Numbered from the stretch's first letter, positions 36,549 through 49,632 are shown. The stretch: 64,000 bases of DNA from Vibrio casei (GCF_002218025.2 NZ_AP018680.1:2108001-2172000), one strand, 5' to 3'. The notes: generated from the letters alone by a model not told the origin. Numbers and translations: made by a program.

Positions 36549-36887
36549 TTAATGTTTTTCTGATGCCAAGTTAATTGTATAACGAGGAATCTCAACTACA
36601 AGATCTTGATCGGCGACTCTTGCTTGGCACCCTAAACGAGACTCAGGCTCTAAACCCCATGCTTTATCTAGCATGTCATCTTCTAATTCTTCACTTTCTT
36701 CAAGAGAATCAAAACCTTCACGAATAACTAAATGACAAGTTGTACACGCGCATGACTTTTCACAAGCATGCTCTATTCCAATGCCATTTTTAAGCGCAAC
36801 ATCTAACACCGTTTCACCGGTTTCAGCTTCCAATACAGCACCTTCTGGGCATAAATCTTCATGAGGTAACACTATAATCTTAGGCAT
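36549..36887 (-). CDS. fdx: [2Fe-2S] ferredoxin of the isc system
   Basis: A 112-residue adrenodoxin-type ferredoxin. Cluster ligands are the Cys residues in HACEKSCACTTCHLVI and the later one in SRLGCQARV. It provides electrons for cluster assembly on IscU. It follows hscA with a 74-bp gap and precedes iscX, as is standard for the operon. Length is normal. Confidence 0.97.
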   Translation of the reverse strand: MPKIIVLPHEDLCPEGAVLEAETGETVLDVALKNGIGIEHACEKSCACTTCHLVIREGFDSLEESEELEDDMLDKAWGLEPESRLGCQARVADQDLVVEIPRYTINLASEKH

Positions 36888-36961
36888 AATCCATCCTACT
36901 AAAGTTTGTCACTGATAAAGCCTATTCATCAACAACAAAGATAATTACATTAATGATTAAG

Positions 36962-38812
36962 TTAAATATCATCGACCGATTGGCCGGACAATGCGGCACG
37001 AATTGAAACATCCATACGACGAGAGGCAAACTCTTGACTCATTTTATCGGTATCTTTAATACCTTGTTCAATAGCATCCGCATCATCGCCATTACGCAAT
37101 TGAATTAAAGCTTTCAATGAGGCCTCTATAGATTGATATTCATCAACACTAAGAAGCTGTTCACCATTCTCTTGTAAGGCAACCAATAACCCTTCAATGA
37201 CACGATCCGCTTCTACTTTCTGCTCAGCTAATGCACGAGCTTGCATGTCTTCTTTTGCATACGTCATCGAAGCGCGAAGCATGTCAGCAATTTCAGTGTC
37301 ACTCAAACCGTAAGAAGGTTTGACTTGAATATCCGATTGTACGCCTGTGCTTTTTTCCATCGCCGTAACGGATAAAAGACCATCAGCATCAACTTGATAG
37401 GTCACTCGAATATGAGCGGCACCCGCTTTCATTGGTGGTATACCATTTAAAGTAAAACGGGCTAATGAGCGACAGTCATCAATCATCTCCCTCTCACCTT
37501 GAGTCACATGTACTAACATGGCCGTTTGACCATCTTTGAATGTGGTAAATTCTTGCGCTTTCGCAACTGGGATTGTGGTGTTACGAGGGATAATTTTCTC
37601 AACTAATCCCCCCATAGTTTCTATACCAAGTGATAATGGAATAACGTCCAACAACAACATGTCAGAATCGGGTTTATTTCCCACTAAGATGTCCGCTTGG
37701 ATACCCGCACCAATTGCCACTACTTCATCTGGATTAATGCTTGTAAGCGGAGTACGACCAAAAAACTCACCTACCATTGTGCGAACAAGAGGCGTGCGTG
37801 TAGAACCTCCGACCATCACAACTTCAACGACTTCGTTGTTATCCACTCCGGCATCTTTCAAGGCTCGACGACATGATAATAACGTTTTTTTAATTAATGG
37901 CTGGATCAGTTGATCAAATTGTTCGCGTGTAAAAGCAATGGTTTTACCTAAAACTTCCACATTGACAGAGTCGGCATCGGATAATTGAATTTTTGCTTGC
38001 GTTGCAGCATCCAAAAGTACGCGATGTTGTTCTGCGCTTAATTTTTCGGTAATGCCAACTTGCTGCTTAAAATATTCTAACAATAAATCATCAAAATCAT
38101 CCCCACCAAGGGCAGAATCACCACCGGTCGCTAATACCTCAAACACACCTTTTGATAAGCGCAGCAAAGAGACATCAAACGTGCCACCCCCTAAATCGTA
38201 AACGGCAATCACACCTTCTTGGCCAGAGTCTAATCCATAAGCTATCGCGGCAGCCGTTGGTTCATTCAGTAAGCGTAACACTTTAAGACTGGCGAGTTCT
38301 GCCGCATCTTTGGTACCAGCACGCTGGGCATCATCAAAATAAGCTGGAACGGTAATCACCACACCTTCAAGTGCGTGATCTAAGGTTTTTTCAGCCCGTT
38401 CGGCCAAACTTTTCAGAATCTCACTAGAAACTTGAATAGGATTGACATGACCAGTAGGAATCTCAATTAAAGGCAACCCATTATCACTGGCTTTAAACTG
38501 ATAAGGTAAATCGGCATAACGAGTCTGTACATCTTGTAATGAACGGCCAATTAACCGTTTCACTGAACTGATCGTATTCTTGGGATCTTGTTTCGCACGT
38601 AACTTAGCTTCATTACCTACTAAGATGACCTCCGCAGAATAATGCACAACCGAAGGCAAAATAGCCTGCTCATTTTCATCAACCAAAGGGCTACATGAAC
38701 CATTTCTAACGGCTGCAACGAGCGAGTTAGTCGTTCCTAAATCAATACCAACGGCAAATTTATGTTGATGAGGAGCGGCACTTTGACCAGGTTCTGCAAT
38801 TTGAAGTAACAT
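36962..38812 (-). CDS. hscA: Hsp70-type chaperone HscA
   Basis: A 616-residue specialised Hsp70 that, with HscB, helps move clusters from IscU to target proteins. The nucleotide-binding domain starts [17 protein letters not shown] and includes [14 protein letters not shown] and [12 protein letters not shown]. The substrate-binding domain begins near [17 protein letters not shown], and a helical lid follows. Length matches the family. It lies 51 bp after hscB. Confidence 0.97.
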   Translation of the reverse strand: MLLQIAEPGQSAAPHQHKFAVGIDLGTTNSLVAAVRNGSCSPLVDENEQAILPSVVHYSAEVILVGNEAKLRAKQDPKNTISSVKRLIGRSLQDVQTRYADLPYQFKASDNGLPLIEIPTGHVNPIQVSSEILKSLAERAEKTLDHALEGVVITVPAYFDDAQRAGTKDAAELASLKVLRLLNEPTAAAIAYGLDSGQEGVIAVYDLGGGTFDVSLLRLSKGVFEVLATGGDSALGGDDFDDLLLEYFKQQVGITEKLSAEQHRVLLDAATQAKIQLSDADSVNVEVLGKTIAFTREQFDQLIQPLIKKTLLSCRRALKDAGVDNNEVVEVVMVGGSTRTPLVRTMVGEFFGRTPLTSINPDEVVAIGAGIQADILVGNKPDSDMLLLDVIPLSLGIETMGGLVEKIIPRNTTIPVAKAQEFTTFKDGQTAMLVHVTQGEREMIDDCRSLARFTLNGIPPMKAGAAHIRVTYQVDADGLLSVTAMEKSTGVQSDIQVKPSYGLSDTEIADMLRASMTYAKEDMQARALAEQKVEADRVIEGLLVALQENGEQLLSVDEYQSIEASLKALIQLRNGDDADAIEQGIKDTDKMSQEFASRRMDVSIRAALSGQSVDDI

Positions 38813-38863
38813 TGTTGCACTGTCCTTTATTTATGAGCTGGGTGAATCGGCTTGATTGTCGCC

Positions 38864-39379
38864 TTATCCTAACAATTTATCTTCTAAGCGCTCTATTTCA
38901 TAACGTAATTTATTCACAAATTTAAGCTTGCGTACGCTATCGGCTGCGACATCCCATTGTTGGGCGGCTAATTCAGATTGAAGACGCTTGAGATGCTCCT
39001 GATACATTCCTTGAACTTTATTATCAAAATCAAATAAAGCAGAGTCAGGATCAGAGGAATGAGGAATGTCTTCGATCGTTTCACGTAATTCCATTTGTTC
39101 CATTAAGAACTCAGGATCACTCATGGTTTGTTGTTCTGCTCGAATGTCCACACCTTGTATCAACAAAATGTATTCTGCACGCGAGATAGGGGATTTTAAA
39201 GTTTGATAAGCATCGTTAATTTCAGCGGCTTTTTGAACCGCCATCAAACGATCTCGCTCAGATGATGAAGCAAACTTGTCTGGATGAAAACGACGTTGAA
39301 GTTCACGAAACGTCTCAGACAAGGTATTGCTATCCAATTCAAACTGATTGGGTAAGCCAAATAATTCAAAATGGTTCAT
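38864..39379 (-). CDS. hscB: J-domain co-chaperone HscB
   Basis: A 171-residue protein. The N-terminal J domain includes the HPD motif in RRFHPDKFASS, which stimulates HscA ATPase. The C-terminal helical bundle (DPEFLMEQMELRETIED, then LRYEIERLEDKL) binds IscU. It lies between iscA and hscA. Confidence 0.97.
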   Translation of the reverse strand: MNHFELFGLPNQFELDSNTLSETFRELQRRFHPDKFASSSERDRLMAVQKAAEINDAYQTLKSPISRAEYILLIQGVDIRAEQQTMSDPEFLMEQMELRETIEDIPHSSDPDSALFDFDNKVQGMYQEHLKRLQSELAAQQWDVAADSVRKLKFVNKLRYEIERLEDKLLG

Positions 39380-39487
39380 AGCGATTTTTGTCCGGTATAT
39401 TTATCGGTTGAAAATACAATAACCGAGTTCTATTAAATGGCAATGGCACCCTAAATATAGAGTGCCATCAAGGTCTGAAAGTAGCAT

Positions 39488-39811
39488 TTAAACGTTGAAG
39501 CTTTCACCGCAACCACATTCACCTTTTACATTTGGGTTGTTAAACCTAAAGCCTTCATTTAAGCCTTCTTTGGCAAAATCAAGCTCGGTACCATCAAGGT
39601 ACACCAAACTTTTAGGATCAATAATCACTTTCACACCATCATGTTCGAAAATTTCATCTTCTTCATTCAGGTTATCAACAAATTCAAGGACGTAAGCCAT
39701 ACCAGAACAACCTGTCGTTCTTACCCCTAAGCGAAGACCAATGCCTTTGCCTCGATTGTCTAAGAAAGTTCTAACGCGATCAGCTGCCGCATCTGTCATG
39801 GTGATGGCCAT
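39488..39811 (-). CDS. iscA: A-type Fe-S carrier IscA
   Basis: A 107-residue A-type carrier. The three conserved cysteines are in [14 protein letters not shown] and in GECGCGESF at the C-terminus. It accepts clusters or iron and passes them on, mainly for [4Fe-4S] proteins. It lies between iscU and hscB in the standard order. Confidence 0.97.
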   Translation of the reverse strand: MAITMTDAAADRVRTFLDNRGKGIGLRLGVRTTGCSGMAYVLEFVDNLNEEDEIFEHDGVKVIIDPKSLVYLDGTELDFAKEGLNEGFRFNNPNVKGECGCGESFNV

Positions 39812-39907
39812 ACTTCAACCTTATATTTATCGGGTAATATATGTAAAAAATGAAATTTGTAAACTTAAAATAACGCAAGGGAAGGTGTTACCCTCCCCTT
39901 TGATTAT

Positions 39908-40291
39908 TTATTGCTGATGTTTCTTTTTGTAATCAGACACTGCCGCTTTAATCGCATCTTCTGCAAGAATTGAGCAGTGAACTTTTACTGGTGGTAATGC
40001 TAACTCTTCAGCGATTTCAGAGTTCTTAATTGAAGCCGCTTCATCTAAGCTTTTGCCTTTTACCCATTCAGTAACAAGGGAGCTGGAAGCAATCGCAGAA
40101 CCACAACCGTAAGTTTTAAATTTCGCATCTTCGATAATGCCTTCAGGTGATACTTTAATTTGCAGTTTCATTACGTCACCACAAGCCGGAGCACCAACCA
40201 TACCACTACCAATAGAAGGATCTTCTTTGTCGAAAGAACCTACGTTACGTGGGTTCTCATAATGTTCAATTACTTTTTCACTATACGCCAT
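39908..40291 (-). CDS. iscU: Fe-S scaffold IscU
   Basis: A 127-residue scaffold on which clusters are built. Ligand cysteines are in GAPACGDVMK, KTYGCGSAIASSS and KVHCSILAEDA, with the Asp after the first Cys motif. The sequence PPVKVHC includes the HscA-binding LPPVK motif. It lies 33 bp after iscS. Confidence 0.98.
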   Translation of the reverse strand: MAYSEKVIEHYENPRNVGSFDKEDPSIGSGMVGAPACGDVMKLQIKVSPEGIIEDAKFKTYGCGSAIASSSLVTEWVKGKSLDEAASIKNSEIAEELALPPVKVHCSILAEDAIKAAVSDYKKKHQQ

Positions 40292-40324
40292 AATCTATAC
40301 CTCGAATTCTCGACTTCCTTGAGA

Positions 40325-41539
40325 TTAATGATGAGCCCACTCAACAGTGTTCAAATCAATCCCTTCTTTGTACATGTCCCATAATGGCGACATGTCACGG
40401 AGTTTATCTACTGCTACTCGAATTTGTTCAACAGCATAATCAACTTCTTCTGCTGTTGTGAAACGACCAAATGAGAAACGAACCGAGCTATGTGCTAACT
40501 CATCATCAAGACCTAATGCCCGTAAAACATAGGAAGGCTCAAGGCTTGCAGATGTGCATGCCGAACCAGAAGAAACAGCAAGATCTTTAAGTGCCATTAA
40601 TAATGATTCACCTTCAACAAACGCAAAACTTACGTTGAGGTTATTGGGTAAACGTTGTTCCAAATCACCATTGATTGTGACCGCTTCCATGTCTTTAACA
40701 CCATCCAACAGGCGGTTACGCAACATTAGAGCGTGATCATAATCTTTTTGCATATCTTGTTTTGCAACAGCACAAGCTTCACCCATACCCACGATTTGGT
40801 GAGTTGGAAGTGTCCCTGAACGGAAACCTCGCTCATGACCACCACCGTGCATTTGTGCCTCAAGGCGAATACGTGGCTTACGACGAACATAAAGTGCGCC
40901 AATACCTTTCGGGCCATAAATCTTATGAGCAGACAGTGAGATCAAATCCACTTTTAAGGCCTGAGTATCAATAGGCAACTTACCTGCAGATTGAGCAGCA
41001 TCCACATGGAAAACGGTTTTGTTTGCACGACAGAGTTCACCAATCGCTGCAATATCTTGAATCACACCAATTTCGTTATTCACATGCATAATAGACACTA
41101 AAACCGTATCTTCACGTAATGCCGCTTTAAATTTTTCAAGATCAATAAGACCATTACTTTCTGGATCAAGGTAAGTCACTTCATAGCCTTCACGCTCTAA
41201 TTGGCGACAAGGATCAAGTACCGCTTTATGCTCAGTTTTACAAGTAATAATGTGCTTACCTTGCTTAGCATAAAAATGCGCAACCCCTTTAATGGCAAGG
41301 TTATCCGATTCCGTCGCCCCAGAAGTAAACACAATTTCACGAGGATCTGCATTTAGAATGTCAGCAATTTGCTCACGAGCATGGTCAACGGCTTCTTCTG
41401 CTTGCCAACCAAAACGGTGAGAACGAGATGCAGGGTTACCAAAGGTGCCATCCATCGTCATAAATTGAACCATTTTTTCAGCCACACGAGGGTCGACCGG
41501 ACATGTCGCTGAATAGTCAAAATAAATAGGCAGTTTCAT
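40325..41539 (-). CDS. iscS: Cysteine desulfurase IscS
   Basis: A 404-residue PLP enzyme that removes sulfur from cysteine for Fe-S clusters, tRNA thiolation and other uses. The start [19 protein letters not shown], the PLP lysine in [12 protein letters not shown], and the sulfur-carrying Cys in [13 protein letters not shown] are clear. I chose ATG 41539, five bases after GGAG, over a frame four codons longer. It is the first enzyme gene after iscR, 78 bp downstream. Confidence 0.98.
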   Translation of the reverse strand: MKLPIYFDYSATCPVDPRVAEKMVQFMTMDGTFGNPASRSHRFGWQAEEAVDHAREQIADILNADPREIVFTSGATESDNLAIKGVAHFYAKQGKHIITCKTEHKAVLDPCRQLEREGYEVTYLDPESNGLIDLEKFKAALREDTVLVSIMHVNNEIGVIQDIAAIGELCRANKTVFHVDAAQSAGKLPIDTQALKVDLISLSAHKIYGPKGIGALYVRRKPRIRLEAQMHGGGHERGFRSGTLPTHQIVGMGEACAVAKQDMQKDYDHALMLRNRLLDGVKDMEAVTINGDLEQRLPNNLNVSFAFVEGESLLMALKDLAVSSGSACTSASLEPSYVLRALGLDDELAHSSVRFSFGRFTTAEEVDYAVEQIRVAVDKLRDMSPLWDMYKEGIDLNTVEWAHH

Positions 41540-41617
41540 TCTTTGCTCCAATGTAAAAACTTATTGCTCACATAAAAAGCGAGCATTTATACCGGTAGTG
41601 TGTCTGCTAGATTACGA

Positions 41618-42100
41618 TTAATTTGAAGCGTAATTCTTATTACCAAAGCTATTATTGACTACCAGTTCAATATTTTGACGCTCTGAAATATCAAGGACTT
41701 CACTATCACGCATTAATTCACCCAGCGTAATACCATCTAAGAACTCGCTGATCCGAGAACTTAAGTCATGCCATAGCGTGTGTGTTAAACAACGAACTCC
41801 GCCTTGACAATCGCCTTTACCTTGACATTTTGTCGCATCAACTGATTCATCGACTGCGGCAATCACAGCACCAACTGCGATATCATTCGCATCAATACCT
41901 AAACGATAACCACCGCCGGGACCACGCACACTTGCCACTAAGCCAGCTTTGCGTAATCGAGAAAAAAGTTGCTCCAAATAGGATAATGAAATCCCTTGGC
42001 GTTCTGAAATATCAGCTAACGGAACCGGCCCTTTATTTGAATGTAACGCTACATCCAGCATGGCTGTTACCGCATATCTTCCTTTTGATGTGAGTCTCAT
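41618..42100 (-). CDS. iscR: Fe-S-sensing regulator IscR
   Basis: A 160-residue Rrf2-family regulator that binds a [2Fe-2S] cluster and represses the isc operon when clusters are sufficient. It starts [21 protein letters not shown], with a winged helix to about residue 80 ([19 protein letters not shown]). Ligands are three cysteines in [17 protein letters not shown] plus the nearby His. I chose ATG 42100, where family members begin; the longer frame runs into the promoter. Two IscR type 1 sites lie upstream. Confidence 0.97.
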   Translation of the reverse strand: MRLTSKGRYAVTAMLDVALHSNKGPVPLADISERQGISLSYLEQLFSRLRKAGLVASVRGPGGGYRLGIDANDIAVGAVIAAVDESVDATKCQGKGDCQGGVRCLTHTLWHDLSSRISEFLDGITLGELMRDSEVLDISERQNIELVVNNSFGNKNYASN

Positions 42101-42142
42101 ATCGCACCGTGTCCACAGTAAGTATGTGGACTCTATATTTTC

Positions 42143-42192
42143 ATACCTGACTAAATTGGTCAAGTATTAAATTGACTAATTTAGTCAGGTAT
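42143..42192 (-). promoter_or_regulatory. isc promoter with two IscR type 1 sites
   Basis: Positions 42143-42167 and 42168-42192 are back-to-back 25-bp sites matching the type 1 IscR pattern, with GACT and (A/G)GTC half-sites flanked by AT-rich ends. The first covers a minus-strand TTGACC -35 element (42163-42158). A -10-like AAATAT lies 17 bp further. The [2Fe-2S] form of IscR would block transcription here. Confidence 0.75.
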
Positions 42193-42202
42193 TCGTAAGT
42201 GA

Positions 42203-42943
42203 TTATTTTTTATCTGAAATTGACTTTTCAACCGAAGTAAGAATACCTCTTAGCATATTCAATTCTTGTAATTCTGGTCTCACACGGCTAAATAAACGAC
42301 GTAATTTGTTCATCACCAGGTTAGGTTTATCTTTGGATATAAACTGGGTCTCAAACATGACATTTTCAAGGTGTTGATAAAATAATTCCAACTCTTTATG
42401 TCGAGGGTATTCTTCTTCAACGGGAGTTGAATATTGCTGAGCATCATCTTCCAACCAAGCCATACGGATTTCATAGCTTAATGTCTGAACCGCCATGGCT
42501 AGATTTAAAGAACTATACTCAGGGTTAGCAGGAATGCAGACATGATAATGACATTTTTGAAGCTCTTCATTTGTCAGCCCTGTTCTTTCTCGCCCAAATA
42601 CCAGAGCAACTTTGCCCTTTTTAGCTTCTTGAATAAACTTAACGCCACATTCCCTTGGTTCTAGCATTGGCCATTCAAGCGTGCGAGAACGAGCACTTGA
42701 CCCAACAACCAAAACACAATCATCAACGGCTTCTTCAAGACTATTAACGATCTTAGCATGTTGAGCCACATCGCCAGCACCAGAAGCTAAAGACATGGTC
42801 TGTTCATCGACCTCACATTGAGGCGATACCAGAACCATTTCAGTCAATCCCATGACCTTCATAGCTCTCGCTGCTGAGCCTATATTACCGGAATGAGATG
42901 TCCCAACCAAAATCACTTTTACATTATCTAGCATGGTATTCAT
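42203..42943 (-). CDS. trmJ: tRNA Cm32/Um32 methyltransferase TrmJ
   Basis: A 246-residue SPOUT-class methyltransferase that modifies the ribose at tRNA position 32. The knot regions are visible: [33 protein letters not shown] and [17 protein letters not shown]. It stands upstream of iscR on the same strand and is divergent from suhB, the standard arrangement. Length is normal. Confidence 0.97.
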   Translation of the reverse strand: MNTMLDNVKVILVGTSHSGNIGSAARAMKVMGLTEMVLVSPQCEVDEQTMSLASGAGDVAQHAKIVNSLEEAVDDCVLVVGSSARSRTLEWPMLEPRECGVKFIQEAKKGKVALVFGRERTGLTNEELQKCHYHVCIPANPEYSSLNLAMAVQTLSYEIRMAWLEDDAQQYSTPVEEEYPRHKELELFYQHLENVMFETQFISKDKPNLVMNKLRRLFSRVRPELQELNMLRGILTSVEKSISDKK

Positions 42944-43111
42944 CGTTAACGTGAAAAATTGGCCGAATCATACCATATATTGGAATAAAATAAGCCTTTC
43001 CTTAAACTCTATGCTCAACAACTGACCAAAAAATAGTCGCTTTCTATTTAGATAAACTTTGGTATACTGCACGCCGCTTTTTCGTTCTTTAACATCCGTT
43101 GGGAAAACTAT

Positions 43112-43915
43112 ATGCATCCTATGCTAAATATTGCGATTCGTGCTGCACGAATGGCTGGCAATCATATTGCTAAATCTGCAGAAAATACTGACAAAATTGA
43201 AACCACTCAAAAAGGTCAGAATGACTTTGTTACTAACATTGACAAAGAAGCAGAACAGCTGATTATTGATACCATCAAAAAATCTTACCCTGATCACTGC
43301 ATCATCTGCGAAGAAAGCGGTTCTATTGATGGCAAAGATACCGATGTTCAATGGATCATAGACCCACTGGATGGCACGAATAACTTTGTAAAAGGTTTCC
43401 CGCACTTTTCTGTTTCTATCGCAGTACGTATGCGCGGTAAAACCGAAGTTGCTTGTGTTTACGATCCTATCCGTAATGAATTATTCACCGCACAGCGTGG
43501 TTCTGGTGCACAACTGAACAATGCACGTCTTCGTATTAATCCAATTAAAGATTTAAACGGCGCAATCCTTGCTACTGGCTTCCCATTTAAGCAAAAGCAA
43601 CACGCTGAAAGCTTTGTTAAAATTGTGGGTGGCTTATTCACTGAATGCTCAGATTTCCGTCGTACTGGTTCAGCCGCACTCGATCTTTGTTACTTAGCAG
43701 CAGGCCGTGTTGATGGGTATTTTGAGCTAGGCTTAAAACCTTGGGATATCGCAGCAGGCGAATTGATTGCTCGTGAAGCTGGCGCGATTTTAACCGACTT
43801 CTCAGGCGGCACGAACTACCTTGCTTCGGGGAACCTTGTTGCTTCAAGTGCTCGTGGTGTGAAGAATATTCTGAAACACGTACGTGAGCATGCCAATGAA
43901 GGAATGATGAAATAA
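43112..43915 (+). CDS. suhB: Inositol-1-monophosphatase SuhB
   Basis: A 267-residue Mg-dependent phosphatase. The metal-binding motifs are CEESG, IDPLDGTNNFVKGFPHFSVSI and the C-terminal KPWDIAAGELIA. In E. coli SuhB also joins the ribosomal RNA antitermination complex and helps rRNA maturation, which explains its conservation. It is divergent from trmJ and ends in a strong terminator. Confidence 0.97.
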   Translation: MHPMLNIAIRAARMAGNHIAKSAENTDKIETTQKGQNDFVTNIDKEAEQLIIDTIKKSYPDHCIICEESGSIDGKDTDVQWIIDPLDGTNNFVKGFPHFSVSIAVRMRGKTEVACVYDPIRNELFTAQRGSGAQLNNARLRINPIKDLNGAILATGFPFKQKQHAESFVKIVGGLFTECSDFRRTGSAALDLCYLAAGRVDGYFELGLKPWDIAAGELIAREAGAILTDFSGGTNYLASGNLVASSARGVKNILKHVREHANEGMMK

Positions 43916-43933
43916 TCACCTCTAGATAAACAT

Positions 43934-43967
43934 AAAAACGCCAATACTTTGACGTATTGGCGTTTTT
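43934..43967 (+). terminator. Terminator after suhB
   Basis: A perfect 14-bp stem (AAAAACGCCAATAC / GTATTGGCGTTTTT) with a 6-base loop, 18 bp beyond the suhB stop. Confidence 0.9.
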
Positions 43968-43997
43968 TATTTTAAAAGATCCCAAACTAAAGATAAT

Positions 43998-44032
43998 AAA
44001 AAGGACTTTGAAATACATTCAAAGTCCTTTTT
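43998..44032 (-). terminator. Terminator after secF
   Basis: A perfect 14-bp stem (AAAAAGGACTTTGA / TCAAAGTCCTTTTT) with a 7-base loop, 20 bp beyond the secF stop. It faces the suhB terminator 30 bp away. Confidence 0.9.
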
Positions 44033-44052
44033 ATTTAAATAGAATATGCAGA

Positions 44053-45003
44053 TTAAGGCATCATTGAATCTTGATCCGCACCTTCTTTCTCGACTTGCGT
44101 TGGCATTAAGTGCTCGCGGGTCAACCCGAGTTTTAAGGCCAATGCAGAGGCAACGTAAATCGATGAATACGTACCAACCGTGATACCCAATAGCAATGCG
44201 AGTGCAAAGCCATGAATATTCGCACCACCTTGCATGAACAACGCAATAACCACAAACAATGTTGTACCAGAAGTAATTAAAGTACGACTAAGCGTTTGAG
44301 TAATTGACTGATTAATAATGCCATCAGGCTCGTCATTTCTCATTTTACGGAAGTTTTCACGAATACGGTCAAATACGACGATAGTATCATTCAGTGAATA
44401 ACCAACCACCGTGAGTAACGCGGCTACAATAGTTAAATCAATCTCAATTTGTAAGAATGAAAAGACACCAAGCGTAATGATGACATCATGAGCCAAAGAG
44501 AAGACGGCACCTGCAGATAAACGCCATTCAAATCGCATTGATACATAAAGTAAAATACAAATCAACGAAACCAAGATCGCAAGACCGCCGGCTTCTGCTA
44601 ATTCGCCACCCACATTAGGGCCAACGAATTCAATGCGCTTCAATTCAACTTGATCGCCCGTTCCTTTTTTCAAAGATTCTAAGACTTGGTTACCAATAAC
44701 CTCACCTTTAGCGCCTTCACGAGGACGCATACGTACCATCACATCGTGAGCAGAACCAAAGTTTTGTACGGTTGCATCTGCAAATCCATCTTTTCTTAAT
44801 GCTTCACGCAACACTGGTAAGTTCGCAGGTTGCTCAAAAGTGACCTCAATTAATGTGCCACCAGTGAAATCTAACCCCCAGTTAAACCATTTGGTTGAGA
44901 TCGAGAACAACGATGCAGCGATCATTAACCCAGAAAACACAAAGGCAAACTTAGACCAACGCATAAAGTCGATCGCTTTGCTAGTTTTCAATATTTGAAA
45001 CAT
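44053..45003 (-). CDS. secF: Protein translocase subunit SecF
   Basis: A 316-residue membrane protein. It has an N-terminal span (FAFVFSGLMIAASLFSI), the periplasmic motif WFNWGLDFTGGTLIEV, and five more spans at the C-terminus including VVGYSLNDTIVVFDRIREN. With SecD it uses the proton gradient to pull exported proteins through SecYEG. It follows secD by nine bases. Confidence 0.98.
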   Translation of the reverse strand: MFQILKTSKAIDFMRWSKFAFVFSGLMIAASLFSISTKWFNWGLDFTGGTLIEVTFEQPANLPVLREALRKDGFADATVQNFGSAHDVMVRMRPREGAKGEVIGNQVLESLKKGTGDQVELKRIEFVGPNVGGELAEAGGLAILVSLICILLYVSMRFEWRLSAGAVFSLAHDVIITLGVFSFLQIEIDLTIVAALLTVVGYSLNDTIVVFDRIRENFRKMRNDEPDGIINQSITQTLSRTLITSGTTLFVVIALFMQGGANIHGFALALLLGITVGTYSSIYVASALALKLGLTREHLMPTQVEKEGADQDSMMP

Positions 45004-45012
45004 AACTATTCC

Positions 45013-46863
45013 TTAGATCGACAATTTTTTCAGATTACGTTTGCCGCCATATATCAGGTTAACCACACAACGTGTGCCGATGATAGCCGTAAACATAGAT
45101 GTTAAAATACCGATAGACAGAGTAACGGCAAACCCCTTAATCGCACCTGTACCGACTGCAAATAGAATAATTGCGGTGATAAGGGTGGTGATGTTTGCAT
45201 CTGCAATGGTACTGAAAGCGTTGGCGTAACCTTGGTGAATCGCTTGCTGAGGACTACGTCCTTCTTGCAGCTCTTCACGTATCCGCTCAAAGATTAGTAC
45301 GTTAGCATCAACGGCCATACCAACAGTTAATACAATACCGGCAATCCCTGGAAGGGTCATTGTCGCCCCTGGAATTAAAGACATAATACCGATAATCAAT
45401 ACCAAGTTAGCCATTAATGCCATGTTGGCAATTAACCCAAACTTACGGTAATAGATTAACGTAAATAGCATAACTGCCACCATGCCCCATAGACAAGCTT
45501 GCATTCCTTTATCGATATTTTGTTGGCCCATTGATGGCCCAATAGTTCGCTCTTCAACAATGGAAATAGGTGCAATTAAAGCACCAGCACGTAATAACAA
45601 GGCAAGGTTATGGGCTTCTGCCGAGGAGTCAATACCGGTAATTCGGAAGCTACGGCCAAGTGCTGACTGAATCGTTGCTTGGTTAATTACTTCTTCATGC
45701 TTAACGAGTATCACTTTACCTTCGGGGCTACGACGACCGCTGTCTTTGTATTCAGTGAATACTGTCGCCATTAACTTACCAATATTTTTCTTAGAGAAGT
45801 CAGACATTTTACTGCCGCCTTCACTATCTAATGAAATATTGACTTGTGGACGTCCATATTCATCAGCACTAGAACTTGCATCGGTAATGCTTGAACCACC
45901 TAAAATCACACGTTTCTTCAATACAGCTGGGCGACCATCTTTATCAAACTTCACTTCACTGCCTGGTGGCACACGGCCGTCAGCCGCAGCTGCTAAATCG
46001 GCTTTATCATCCACTTCGCGAAATTCCAGCGTTGCTGTCGCTCCTAAAATTTCTTTAGCACGAGCGGTATCTTGAACACCTGGTAATTCAACCACTATAC
46101 GGCTTGCGCCTTGGCGTTGAACCAGAGGCTCTGCCACACCTAATTCATTTACACGATTACGTAAAATAGTAATATTTTGCTCAACCGCATAATTACGAAT
46201 TTCCAGTAAACGAGCATCAGTAAACTTTGCAATTAAAGAATTGTTATTGCCTTCAGTGAAGGTCATGTCGCGGTGTTTATCGGCAAGAATGCTCTTAGCT
46301 TTTTCTAATTGTTCCGCATTACGCAGAACAATTTCAACGCCGTCTTTGTCAATAGGCCGAATGCCGCGGTAACGAATGCGTTCATCTCTAAGATCACTTC
46401 GAAAAGATTCTTCCTGCTGGCCGACCAATTTTTCCATCGCAGCATCCATATCCACTTCCATTAAGAAGTGAACACCACCACGTAGATCAAGGCCAAGCTT
46501 CATTGGTGTGGCACCGATCGTGTCCATCCAACCTGGCGTGGCAGGGGCTAGATTCAAAGCGACAATATAATCTTTACCGAGTGATTGAGTAATTAAATCA
46601 CGAGCACTAATTTGTGAGTCAGTATCTTTAAATCGAACGAGAACAGAACCATTTTCTAAGGCAACTGACGTGGTTTCGATCTTTTTCTCTTTGAGTACGG
46701 TATTAACAGAATCCAGTGTAGACATGTCAACTGAGGCGCCGCGCGCCCCAGTGACTTGTACCGCAGGATCTTCACCGTAAATATTTGGAAGCGCGTATAG
46801 CGCACTGATGAGAATGACTGTAGCCACCATCAGATACTTCCATAACGGGTAACGGTTTAGCAC
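45013..46863 (-). CDS. secD: Protein translocase subunit SecD
   Basis: A 616-residue membrane protein with six spans and a large periplasmic region between the first and second. Motifs are [16 protein letters not shown], the six-residue NRVNEL region, and [18 protein letters not shown] in the membrane domain. It forms the SecDF part of the export machine. It lies between yajC and secF. Confidence 0.98.
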   Translation of the reverse strand: MLNRYPLWKYLMVATVILISALYALPNIYGEDPAVQVTGARGASVDMSTLDSVNTVLKEKKIETTSVALENGSVLVRFKDTDSQISARDLITQSLGKDYIVALNLAPATPGWMDTIGATPMKLGLDLRGGVHFLMEVDMDAAMEKLVGQQEESFRSDLRDERIRYRGIRPIDKDGVEIVLRNAEQLEKAKSILADKHRDMTFTEGNNNSLIAKFTDARLLEIRNYAVEQNITILRNRVNELGVAEPLVQRQGASRIVVELPGVQDTARAKEILGATATLEFREVDDKADLAAAADGRVPPGSEVKFDKDGRPAVLKKRVILGGSSITDASSSADEYGRPQVNISLDSEGGSKMSDFSKKNIGKLMATVFTEYKDSGRRSPEGKVILVKHEEVINQATIQSALGRSFRITGIDSSAEAHNLALLLRAGALIAPISIVEERTIGPSMGQQNIDKGMQACLWGMVAVMLFTLIYYRKFGLIANMALMANLVLIIGIMSLIPGATMTLPGIAGIVLTVGMAVDANVLIFERIREELQEGRSPQQAIHQGYANAFSTIADANITTLITAIILFAVGTGAIKGFAVTLSIGILTSMFTAIIGTRCVVNLIYGGKRNLKKLSI

Positions 46864-46898
46864 AGCGATTATCCTTTAGCTGTTATAGCAAGCTATAA

Positions 46899-47234
46899 TT
46901 AAAGAGATTTAAGCGTACCCTTAGGCAGCACTGCTGTAACAAAATCTTTTTTAATCGTGATTTCATTCGTCTCGTTCAGCGCTAATAAGATGTAGTCAGT
47001 ATCATCTGAAATTTTAACGATCTTACCAACTAAACCACCACCAGTTAGAACTTCATCGCCTTTTCCCATCGATGCCATCAAGTTTTTATGCTCTTTTACA
47101 CGCTTAGCTTGTGGACGATAAATCATGAAATAAAAGATAACCGCAAACATACCAAGCATGATGAACATTTCCATACCGCCACCAGCAGAAGAACCAGCGG
47201 TTGATGCGTGTGCTTCAGAAATAAATAAGCTCAT
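46899..47234 (-). CDS. yajC: YajC, SecDF-associated membrane protein
   Basis: A 111-residue protein with one membrane span (MFIMLGMFAVIFYFMIYRP) followed by KRVKEHKNLMASMGKGDEV, the YajC signature, and a small beta-rich domain. It joins the holotranslocon with SecDF. It lies in the order tgt-yajC-secD-secF. Confidence 0.97.
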   Translation of the reverse strand: MSLFISEAHASTAGSSAGGGMEMFIMLGMFAVIFYFMIYRPQAKRVKEHKNLMASMGKGDEVLTGGGLVGKIVKISDDTDYILLALNETNEITIKKDFVTAVLPKGTLKSL

Positions 47235-47346
47235 TAAAACATTTCCTTTTCTATAATTTAATAATCGGTTTATTAATTGGGTTTCCCTGTACCATTTTCA
47301 AGGCAAAGAGATAACTTAACTCACTTACAAAGTTAAGAATTTCAGC

Positions 47347-48537
<1,191 letters not shown>

Positions 48538-48579
48538 TCAATTGATCGAGTCTTATCTATTAAGTAACAAAATTCTAAA

Positions 48580-49632
48580 TTATGAATCTCGTTTAGTGAC
48601 AAACATCGCATCCCCATAACTAAAGAAGCGATATTCTTTATTTACTGCGTGCTTATAAGCTGCCATTACATTGTCATAGCCAGCAAAAGCACTCACTAAC
48701 ATAATCAGTGTTGATTCAGGCAAATGGAAATTAGTGATCAAAACATCGATCAATTGATACTCATACCCTGGATAAATAAAGATTTCAGTATCACCAAAAA
48801 ATGGTACGAGTTCTGTTCCCTTTTGCTTGGCATCTTGAGCGGCGCTTTCTAAAGAACGAACCGATGTCGTTCCGACAGCAACAATTCGTCCACCACGTGC
48901 TTTGGTTTCAGCTATCGCATCAACTACGTCTTGTGGCACTTCCACGTATTCAGAATGCATGTGATGATCATTAATGTCATCGACACGAACCGGCTGAAAA
49001 GTACCTGCGCCAACATGCAACGTCACATAGGCGAATGATACTCCCTTAGCTTTAATCTTATCCAAAAGCTCATTATCAAAATGAAGCCCAGCGGTAGGCG
49101 CAGCGACTGCACCAGGCTTTTTATTATAAACTGTTTGATATCGTTCTTTATCCGCATCTTCATCTGGGCGATCAATATAAGGAGGCAATGGCATATGTCC
49201 GACATCATTCAATACCTCCAATACGCTTTTATCTGAATCAAAACGAATTTCAAATAACGCATCATGGCGAGCCACCATTACCGCTTTAAATTCATCATTT
49301 TCACCTAAGAACAATTCATTACCCGGTTTTGGTGATTTCGACGCTCTAACATGCGCAAGAATGCTTTTTTCATCAATAACTCGTTCAACCAATACTTCTA
49401 TTTTTCCGCCGGAAGCTTTACGTCCGAAGACTCGAGCAGGAATAACTCGGGTGTTATTAAAAACCACCAAATCTCCGGCTTGAACAAGATCAAGCACATC
49501 CGTAAATTGCCCATCGGTTAGCGCTCCTGATTCCCCATTTAATTGAAGTAAACGGCTCGCCGTACGTTGCGGTTGCGGATAACGAGCGATCAGCTCATCT
49601 GGAAGTTCAAAGTCAAAATCAGATACTTGCAT
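48580..49632 (-). CDS. queA: S-adenosylmethionine:tRNA ribosyltransferase-isomerase
   Basis: A 350-residue enzyme that adds a ribosyl group from SAM to preQ1-tRNA to form epoxyqueuosine. Typical segments are [43 protein letters not shown] and [21 protein letters not shown]. It starts the minus-strand run queA-tgt-yajC-secD-secF. Confidence 0.98.
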   Translation of the reverse strand: MQVSDFDFELPDELIARYPQPQRTASRLLQLNGESGALTDGQFTDVLDLVQAGDLVVFNNTRVIPARVFGRKASGGKIEVLVERVIDEKSILAHVRASKSPKPGNELFLGENDEFKAVMVARHDALFEIRFDSDKSVLEVLNDVGHMPLPPYIDRPDEDADKERYQTVYNKKPGAVAAPTAGLHFDNELLDKIKAKGVSFAYVTLHVGAGTFQPVRVDDINDHHMHSEYVEVPQDVVDAIAETKARGGRIVAVGTTSVRSLESAAQDAKQKGTELVPFFGDTEIFIYPGYEYQLIDVLITNFHLPESTLIMLVSAFAGYDNVMAAYKHAVNKEYRFFSYGDAMFVTKRDS

